Of a DNA stretch of 64,000 nt, positions 58,524 through 64,000 are shown one piece after another (position 1 is the first letter of the stretch; each line of letters opens with the position of its first letter). Source of the stretch: Prauserella_A sp040645195 (GTDB lineage: Bacteria > Actinomycetota > Actinomycetes > Mycobacteriales > Pseudonocardiaceae); NCBI RefSeq assembly GCF_040645195.1, contig NZ_JBEYXW010000013.1, positions 98,908-162,907 on the forward strand, given 5' to 3'. The translations under genes were made by a program, and so were the position numbers. The notes below the pieces were generated by a model. The model made no database searches. It was given only the letters and a program-made list of their open reading frames with translations, and was not told where the DNA came from.

Positions 58524-58628
58524 GGCGTCCCGCTGAGCAGCGGGCGCCACGTGCCGTTCTTCGCATCGCCTCTGTGACCGGCTTCGGTCGCTGCGCCATG
58601 ACGTCCGCGCGCGCCCCGTGTGGCGCGC
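58524..58628 (+). promoter_or_regulatory. Attenuator hairpins between leader peptide and erm
   Basis: Three stems are visible: 58524-58548 (GGCG-CCCGCT with AGCGGG-CGCC), 58576-58589 (GACCG GCTT CGGTC) and 58608-58628 (GCGCGCC with GGCGCGC). The erm ribosome site GGAG at about 58640 follows. Alternative pairings of these arms would allow antibiotic-dependent release of erm expression. The stems are seen directly; the mechanism is inferred from the erm family. Confidence 0.55.
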
Positions 58629-58656
58629 TCCCCCTCGTTCATGACGGAGCAGCACC

Positions 58657-59451
58657 ATGCCGTATTCACGACCGCGCCGCCCTGCCCGGAAACAGGCGTC
58701 TCCCAACCCTTCCGGCGTCCATTTTCTGGCCTCCGCCCGCATCGCGGACGATCTCATCCGATCCTGCGCACCCCGCCCCGTCGACCTCGTCGTCGACTTC
58801 GGCGCCGGGCTCGGCGCAATCACCGGGCCGCTGGCCAGAACAGGAGCGCGGGTGATCGCCGTCGAACGAGACGCCGCGTTCGCCAACCAGCTCAGCAAGC
58901 GCCTCGCGGGCAACGACAACGTCCGGGTGATCAACGGTGACGCACGCACCTACCCCTTACCGCGCAAGCGATTCCTTGTCGTGTCGAGCATTCCGTACTC
59001 GATATCGACAGTCCTCATGCGCCGCCTGCTCGGTGATCACGCCACGGCACTGCACCGCGCGGCACTCATCGTGGAGTGGGGTTTCGCCAAGCGGCTCGCC
59101 ACGTCCCTGCCGCGCTCCAGGGAACAGGCCTGGTGGGCCGCCAGGTTCGACATCGGCCTGCGCCAGCGTGTCCCGGCGCGGCACTTCCGCCCCGCGCCCA
59201 CCGTCGATTCCGCGCACCTGCTCATCCGGCGTCGCGAAGGGCTCAGCCGCGACGCCGAACGGGTGGTGTGGGCGCTGCTGGATGGCGCCTACCGGGCACC
59301 CCGGCGCAGCACTCGGGCGATCGTCTCAGCGGTGACGGGCAGCAGGGCGCACGGGATTCTGCGCGGCTGCGGGGTCGATCCGGCGATGCCCGCCGCGACC
59401 GTGCGCCCCAGCCAGTGGGCCGCGATCGCGATCGGACTCTCAGCGAAGTGA
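58657..59451 (+). CDS. erm: 23S rRNA (adenine-N6)-methyltransferase, Erm family
   Basis: The 264-residue protein has motif I VVDFGAGLGAITGPLA, VIAVERDAAFANQL, GDARTYPLP and the catalytic motif SSIPYSISTVLMRRLL. The rRNA-binding C-terminus VEWGFAKRLATSLPRSREQA, RVPARHFRPAPTVDSAHLLI also matches Erm proteins. They methylate A2058 and confer macrolide-lincosamide-streptogramin B resistance. The usual N of NxPY is a serine here, still compatible with the amino-methyltransferase motif. The leader peptide and attenuator upstream indicate inducible expression. Confidence 0.92.
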   Translation: MPYSRPRRPARKQASPNPSGVHFLASARIADDLIRSCAPRPVDLVVDFGAGLGAITGPLARTGARVIAVERDAAFANQLSKRLAGNDNVRVINGDARTYPLPRKRFLVVSSIPYSISTVLMRRLLGDHATALHRAALIVEWGFAKRLATSLPRSREQAWWAARFDIGLRQRVPARHFRPAPTVDSAHLLIRRREGLSRDAERVVWALLDGAYRAPRRSTRAIVSAVTGSRAHGILRGCGVDPAMPAATVRPSQWAAIAIGLSAK

Positions 59452-59498
59452 TTGGCACCCCTCAGCCTGCTCTCACGAAATCGCGACAACCTCGAAGT

Positions 59499-60440
59499 AT
59501 GGACGAGAACCCACAGGCAAACCAGCAGCGGCCGAACCCGTTGTTCGCGCAGCAGCCCGGAGGGGCCCAGCAACCGTACGGGCCGCCGTATCCGGCGCCG
59601 GCCCCGGCGAAGAAGCGGACGATATCCGGCAAAGTCGGTGTGCTCGTGACCAGCGCAGCCGTTGTCGCCGCGATCGTTGGCGGGGCGAGCGGGGCGGCGA
59701 TCGTGTCGGCGACCGATGGCGGTTCCAACACGAGCACCAGCGCGCTCGGTTCTGCCACCGGGCAGACAGTGTCCAACGCCAGCGGAGACGTCAGCTCGGT
59801 AGCGGAGAACCTGCTGCCCAGCGTCGTCCAGATCAACGCACAGACCCAGAGCGGCGAGGCCATCGGCTCCGGCGTGATCCTCAGCGCAGACGGCAAGATC
59901 CTCACCAACGCACACGTGGTGAACAACGCGGTCGGCGACGTGACGATCACGCTGTCGAACGGCACGAAGTACCAGGCCGGTGTGCTCGGCGCCGACAGCA
60001 CAGCGGACATCGCCGTCCTGCAGGCCCAGGGTGCCAGCGGGCTCACCGCGGCCAAGCTCGGCGACTCGAGCAGGGTCCAGGTGGGCCAGCAGGTCGTGGC
60101 CATCGGCTCTCCCGAGGGCCTGCAGAACACCGTGACCTCGGGCATCGTCAGCGCGGTGGACCGCAAACTCTCCGACATCGGCAGCGGCCAGCAACAGCAG
60201 ACGCCGTTCGGCAGGCAGACTTTCAACTCGGCCAGCAACACCCCGAGCTACACGGCCATCCAGACGGACGCCCCGATCAACCAGGGCAACTCCGGCGGTC
60301 CGCTGGTGAACATGGCAGGCGAGGTCGTCGGCCTCAACTCGGCCATGTACTCACCCTCGGGCGGCAGCGTCGGACTCGGCTTCGCAATCCCCATCAACGA
60401 TGCGAAAACCATCATCAACAACATTGAGAACGGCACGTGA
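59499..60440 (+). CDS. HtrA/DegP-like serine protease without PDZ domain
   Basis: The 313-residue protein has a Pro/Gln-rich cytoplasmic N-terminus, one membrane anchor (about 48-68, VGVLVTSAAVVAAIVGG) and a trypsin-like S1C domain. The catalytic triad is His139 (NAHVV), Asp170 (TADIAVL) and Ser265 (GNSGGPL). It ends right after the protease domain, so the PDZ domain present in most relatives is absent. It acts outside the membrane in protein quality control. It lies between erm and orn, probably as a separate unit. Confidence 0.88.
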   Translation: MDENPQANQQRPNPLFAQQPGGAQQPYGPPYPAPAPAKKRTISGKVGVLVTSAAVVAAIVGGASGAAIVSATDGGSNTSTSALGSATGQTVSNASGDVSSVAENLLPSVVQINAQTQSGEAIGSGVILSADGKILTNAHVVNNAVGDVTITLSNGTKYQAGVLGADSTADIAVLQAQGASGLTAAKLGDSSRVQVGQQVVAIGSPEGLQNTVTSGIVSAVDRKLSDIGSGQQQQTPFGRQTFNSASNTPSYTAIQTDAPINQGNSGGPLVNMAGEVVGLNSAMYSPSGGSVGLGFAIPINDAKTIINNIENGT

Positions 60441-60476
60441 CGGGCGGGCCCAACCGCGCCACGTTAATGTTGCCGC

Positions 60477-61082
60477 GTGACCGACCGTCTTGTCTGGATC
60501 GATTGTGAGATGACGGGGCTGGACCTCGCCAAGGACGCCCTCATCGAGATCGCTGTGCTCGTCACCGATGCCGAGCTGCGGATACTCGGCGCGGGGCTCG
60601 ACCTCGTCGTGCACGCCAGCGACGAGATGCTGGCGAACATGCCCGATGTGGTGCGCGACATGCACGCACATTCCGGGCTCACCGAAGAGGTACGCCGCTC
60701 GACGGTCACGCTGGAGGAGGCGGAGCAGCAGGTGCTCGCCTACGTCCGCGAGCACGTGCCCGATCCGCAGACCGCGCCACTTGCCGGCAACTCGATCGGC
60801 ACCGACCGGGGGTTCATCGCCCGCGACATGCCTGAGCTGGACGCCTACCTGCACTACCGCATGGTGGACGTGTCGTCGATCAAGGAGCTGGTACGACGCT
60901 GGTACCCGCGGATCTACTACGCCAAGCCGGAAAAGGGGTTGGCCCACCGGGCACTCGCTGACATCAGGGAATCGATCGGCGAGCTGGAGTACTACCGCAG
61001 GACCGCGTTCGTCCCGCAGCCCGGGCCGACCACCGAGGAGGCCAGGGCAGCGGCCGAGGCTGTGCTCCGCACGAACTCTTGA
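60477..61082 (+). CDS. orn: Oligoribonuclease
   Basis: The 201-residue DEDDh exonuclease has WIDCEMTGLDLAKDALIEIA (first acidic pair), the middle Asp in GTDRGFIARDMPELDAYLHY and the final AHRALADIRESI. It degrades 2-5 nucleotide RNAs and pGpG. The GTG start follows TAATGT closely, so the transcript may be leaderless. Position before tRNA-His is conserved in actinobacteria. Confidence 0.95.
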   Translation: MTDRLVWIDCEMTGLDLAKDALIEIAVLVTDAELRILGAGLDLVVHASDEMLANMPDVVRDMHAHSGLTEEVRRSTVTLEEAEQQVLAYVREHVPDPQTAPLAGNSIGTDRGFIARDMPELDAYLHYRMVDVSSIKELVRRWYPRIYYAKPEKGLAHRALADIRESIGELEYYRRTAFVPQPGPTTEEARAAAEAVLRTNS

Positions 61083-61156
61083 CCGACCCCGCGCGACCCG
61101 GCTGAGGCGGCACGCTACGATATTGCAGCCGAGGTGCTCAGGCAGTTCCTCGCATG

Positions 61157-61232
61157 GTGGGTGTAGCTCAGTCGGTAGAGCACCTGGTTGTGGTCCAGGG
61201 GGCCGCGGGTTCAAGTCCCGTCACTCACCCCA
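61157..61232 (+). tRNA. tRNA-His (anticodon GTG)
   Basis: Full cloverleaf: acceptor GTGGGTG with CACTCAC, D-arm, anticodon stem-loop with GTG, T-loop TTCAAGT, and encoded CCA at 61230-61232. The base before position 1 is G, giving the tRNA-His-specific G-1 opposite C73. It lies between orn and the L,D-transpeptidase, with a strong terminator after it. Confidence 0.97.
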
Positions 61233-61246
61233 ATGTTTTCCAGGTC

Positions 61247-61275
61247 GAGGCCACCGGAACCGCTCCGGTGGCCTC
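61247..61275. terminator. Terminator after tRNA-His (12-bp stem)
   Basis: GAGGCCACCGGA (61247-61258) pairs perfectly with TCCGGTGGCCTC (61264-61275) around a 5-base loop. It separates the tRNA-His from the convergent L,D-transpeptidase gene and can serve both. Confidence 0.85.
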
Positions 61276-61289
61276 GCTGCTTTCCCGGA

Positions 61290-62489
61290 TCAGCGACCGG
61301 CCGCGTTAGCCAGCCATTCCTCCCACGACAGCTGCCAGACACTCCAGCCGTCGGTCGGCTCGAGAACCTGATCACCCGCGTTCAGCACCGTCAGCAGATC
61401 CCCCGGCTGCGAGAGCTTCATCAGCCAGGCGGCGTTCTCGGTCGAGAGGTTGATGCAGCCGTGGCTGGTGTGGGTGTTGCCCTGCTGAGCGAGCGACCAC
61501 GGCGCCGAGTGGTAGAAGATGCCGCTGTCGGACATCCGTACCGCGTAGTCCACCACGAGGCGGTAACCGGCACTGCTGTTCACGGCGACGCCGTAAGTAC
61601 TCGAATCCATCACGTAGCCGGTGTGTTCGCTCATGAGGGTGTAGGTCCCGTTGGGCGTCGAGGTCGACGGCTTACCCATCGAGACCGGCAGCGACCTGAC
61701 CTCCCGGTCGTTGACATACACCTTCATCTGGTAGGTGTCGCCATCCGCGACGGCAACCAGCTTGTCGCCGATGGTCATCCGCGCTGAAGTGTCCGCGGTG
61801 CCGAAGACACCGTCGCCGAGGTGTTTGCCGTAGATCGCCGCGTTCACCGACACCGTGGTGCCGGAGGGCCAGTACTCCTTCGGCCGCCAGATGACCCGCT
61901 CGTCACCGAACCAGCGGAAAGCGCCCTCGATCTGCGGCTCGGTGGTGACCTCCAGCGCCTTCTCCGCCGCGACCTTGTCGGCGACCGCGCCGGTGAAGGT
62001 GAAGATCAACGGCATCCCCACGCCGACCGTCTGCCCGTCCTGCACATTCATCGAAACGGCGACCTCCCGCTCGGGGGTCGCCGTCGTGAAGGTCGACTTC
62101 GTGGTGGCCGGCTCACCATCCGCACCACGCGCGGTCGCGGTGAGCGTGTAGGTCTTGCCATAGCCGAGCGGCTCGTTCGACTGCCACGAGGCACCATCCG
62201 GGCTGATCGCACCCTTGACGACGGTGCCGTGCTTGCCGACCAGCGAAGCTTCCATGATCCGGCCGTTCGCCGCGGTGGCGATCACCGGCTGACCAGGCTC
62301 CACCTCGTCAGCACCCTGATGGACAGACAAACTCAGCTCCACCGGCTTCGGTGGAGCTGAGGTCGGTTCCGGCGCGGATCTGTCTTCCGCCGCCGACGTA
62401 CAGCCGGCGAGCAAAGCTCCCCCTACTGTCACGATTGAAACCAGCCGGGCCCCCAAGATCGGCCTACGCCCCCGACGTTCCATCACCAA
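61290..62489 (-). CDS. L,D-transpeptidase lipoprotein (LdtMt2-like)
   Basis: The 399-residue protein starts with a lipoprotein signal (SIVTVGGALLAGC, Cys near 29). Two Ig-like domains follow (about 50-140 and 145-240), then the YkuD catalytic domain with HTSHGCINLS (Cys345) and a C-terminal extension with conserved WxxW features (GWSVWQLSWEEWL). It makes 3-3 cross-links in peptidoglycan. The layout is that of mycobacterial LdtMt2. ATG 62489 or 62483 are both possible starts. Confidence 0.92.
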   Translation of the reverse strand: MVMERRGRRPILGARLVSIVTVGGALLAGCTSAAEDRSAPEPTSAPPKPVELSLSVHQGADEVEPGQPVIATAANGRIMEASLVGKHGTVVKGAISPDGASWQSNEPLGYGKTYTLTATARGADGEPATTKSTFTTATPEREVAVSMNVQDGQTVGVGMPLIFTFTGAVADKVAAEKALEVTTEPQIEGAFRWFGDERVIWRPKEYWPSGTTVSVNAAIYGKHLGDGVFGTADTSARMTIGDKLVAVADGDTYQMKVYVNDREVRSLPVSMGKPSTSTPNGTYTLMSEHTGYVMDSSTYGVAVNSSAGYRLVVDYAVRMSDSGIFYHSAPWSLAQQGNTHTSHGCINLSTENAAWLMKLSQPGDLLTVLNAGDQVLEPTDGWSVWQLSWEEWLANAAGR

Positions 62490-62678
62490 CCATCCATTTC
62501 TTGATCAAACATTGCCCCAGAAGTGGGACCAGTCTGCCCCATTCGTCGCAGTGTGTGGAGGGGTCAGCCACGCTCCCCCAGCTAGACCGCTTGTCCAGCC
62601 CCCCGTCTGGGACTCCGGGCAGGCGTGCTACTGTTTTGCTCGTCGCCGGGGCACGAACACGCGCCCTCGACAGGACAA

Positions 62679-62864
<186 letters not shown>

Positions 62865-63021
62865 GGATGCCAGGAGGCCTGGCCAGTTGGGTTCAGACCG
62901 CCGGACAATTCCGTCGGCAGGCGGTAGAACGACTCGATCAGCGTGACGACGTCGGGCAACCGTTTTGCCGGACCTTCGTGCGTTAGTCAGTCAACGAGGT
63001 AGTCGGCTTCAGAATCGCGGC

Positions 63022-63380
63022 GTGGTGATCACATATGAGTGGCGGGGCAAGTTCGAAAACGCGGTGGTCAACGTGCTGCACGCCGAGGGCTTCGACCACC
63101 GGTTCCTGGACATCGACTGGCATGCTCAACTGAACCGGCACAGTCTCGGCTGGGCGTGCGCTCGCGAGGGCGACACACTGGTGGGGTTCGTGAATGTGGC
63201 GTGGGACAGCGGGGTGCACGCTTTCATCCTCGACACCGTGGTGGCCAAGTGGGCGCGGACCGCAATATTGGCACCGAGCTGATCGCGACTGCTGTGCAGC
63301 ATGCCCGTGCCGCCGGCTGTGAGTGGCTACACATCGACTTCGACGACCACCTGAGCGGGTTCTACTTCCAGTCCTGCAAA
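63022..63380 (+). pseudogene. GNAT acetyltransferase, frameshifted
   Basis: The first part (VVITYEWRGKFENAVVNVL, ACAREGDTLVGFVNVAWD, GVHAFILDTVVA) is the N-terminal half of a GNAT-type acetyltransferase. Near 63255-63265 the frame is lost, and the acetyl-CoA-binding half (NIGTELIATAVQHARAAGCE, WLHIDFDDHLSGFYFQSC) continues in another frame. The C-terminal strand after QSC differs from relatives (usually GFxPTxAGLI), so a second lesion is likely. Confidence 0.7.
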
Positions 63381-63905
63381 GTCCTTTATGGACGGACACG
63401 CGTGCTGCCGGAGGGAGCCGTGGTACGCCTTCATCGCGGCGGCCAGGCCGCTCACCGGATGACTGACGGGCACCTCGTCTACGCAGAGATCACGGTGGTT
63501 TTGCCTCATGATCGACATCGTTGTGGCTCTGTGCTCGACGTTGCCGCCGCTGGCGGGAATCTTGTTGCTGGACTTGCCAAACGCGGTGCTGACGGACCTG
63601 TGCTCTGAGGACAGCGAAGGTGCCGGGCCTGACGCGCCGCCACAGTCGCTGGTCAGAACGGTTGCGATCAGCCGTGGCAACAGGCAGCCGGCCTGATGGG
63701 AGAGGCTGGCAACGGCAACGAGTTTCCCGCCGCTCAGCACCGGCGCACCCGCGTCGCTCTTGCAGATACTGGTGCTGTCGGCGGTTCCCTGCAGGCTCAC
63801 CGTGGTGTCGATCGACTCGACGGTGAAGTCTCCGGTATGTGCCTGATCGGGGACCCACTGGTTCTCGGTCCGTCCATAGCCCGACACCGGGTCTGTGCAG
63901 CGAAC
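63327..63905 (-). pseudogene. Trypsin-like serine protease, 5'-truncated
   Basis: The frame (SGYGRTENQWVPDQAHTGDF, then SICKSDAGAPVLSGGKLVAV) is the second half of an actinobacterial trypsin-like protease. The catalytic-serine block, normally GDSGGP or GDAGGP, reads SDAGAP. The first half with the histidine and aspartate is absent because an insertion-sequence end lies directly upstream. The last 80 codons overlap the broken GNAT on the other strand and are not convincingly protease. Confidence 0.55.
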
Positions 63906-64000
63906 GGCTCTGGCGCACTTCCGGTGGTGGTTATCCGAGGAGGATGCGGTGGCGCAGGAGAGCGAAGCCGGCTCTTCCGTACATCTGCCGCTTGAGCAGC
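63906..64000 (-). mobile_element. End of an ISL3-type insertion sequence with transposase C-terminus
   Basis: The minus strand encodes LLKRQMYGRAGFALLRHRIL and a stop at 63931-63933, the characteristic C-terminus of ISL3-family transposases (MYGRAGF...LLRxRILL). GGCTCTGGCGCACTTCC at 63906-63922 resembles an ISL3 terminal inverted repeat. The element runs out of the window. It interrupts the trypsin-like gene. Confidence 0.65.

Overview
This is a high-GC actinobacterial chromosome segment, most likely from the Pseudonocardiaceae (Amycolatopsis/Prauserella/Saccharopolyspora-like). The evidence is the codon bias, frequent GTG starts and leaderless genes, a RamB regulator beside isocitrate lyase, GlgP with an N-terminal DUF3417 region, and rifamycin-type resistance genes. 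The family-level placement is an inference from gene content and repeat style; no search was run.

Layout. 1-5.8 kb: glyoxylate-shunt start (aceA fragment / ramB), a hexapeptide acyltransferase, a nucleoside hydrolase, a cell-wall NlpC/P60 enzyme and an APH-like kinase. 5.9-10.3 kb: a DrrAB-type ABC exporter, an unusual HTH regulator and a Rox-like FAD monooxygenase preceded by a possible leader ORF. 10.3-17 kb: small regulator/target pairs with visible operators, plus one broken PPOX gene. 17-24 kb: RHH regulator, DUF4097 protein, second DrrAB pair, cytochrome P450 and, facing them, a close rifampicin monooxygenase (rox) homologue with a 19-bp inverted repeat of the rifamycin-associated-element type upstream. 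24-28 kb: SDR, a glyoxalase gene cut off by repeats, and an ECF41 sigma factor paired with its carboxymuconolactone-decarboxylase partner. 28-38.8 kb: mostly housekeeping (THUMP-like and SAM methyltransferases, enoyl-CoA hydratase, ABC ATPase, GlgP, Zn-peptidase lipoprotein, thioredoxin/TPR protein, MerR-HEAT and HEAT pair). 38.9-42.5 kb: decayed and accessory material, including an AT-rich island with a 52-residue membrane ORF. 42.6-50 kb: ABC-2 exporter, LacI regulator with mannose-6-phosphate-isomerase-like enzyme, remnant meaB, acetyl-CoA acetyltransferase (FadA4-like), methylmalonyl-CoA epimerase. 50-58.2 kb: DivIVA-like coiled coil, a WYL regulator broken by an amber codon with RidA, an IS481 remnant, DEAD-box helicase, ProA, M50-type peptidase, AlkA. 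58.3-62.7 kb: Erm 23S rRNA methyltransferase behind a leader peptide and attenuator, HtrA-like protease, oligoribonuclease, tRNA-His, L,D-transpeptidase, tRNA-Lys. 62.7-64 kb: a degenerate end with an integrase-tail relic over tRNA-Lys, a frameshifted GNAT, a 5'-truncated trypsin-like gene and the end of an ISL3-type transposase.

Functional picture. The most coherent theme is self-protection against ribosome- and RNA-polymerase-targeting antibiotics: two Rox-type monooxygenases, two DrrAB-type exporters, a P450, an Erm methyltransferase and an APH-like kinase. Most have recognisable local control elements. At least seven genes are broken (frameshift, deletion, nonsense or truncation), concentrated at 14.6, 25, 39, 47, 52 and 63 kb.
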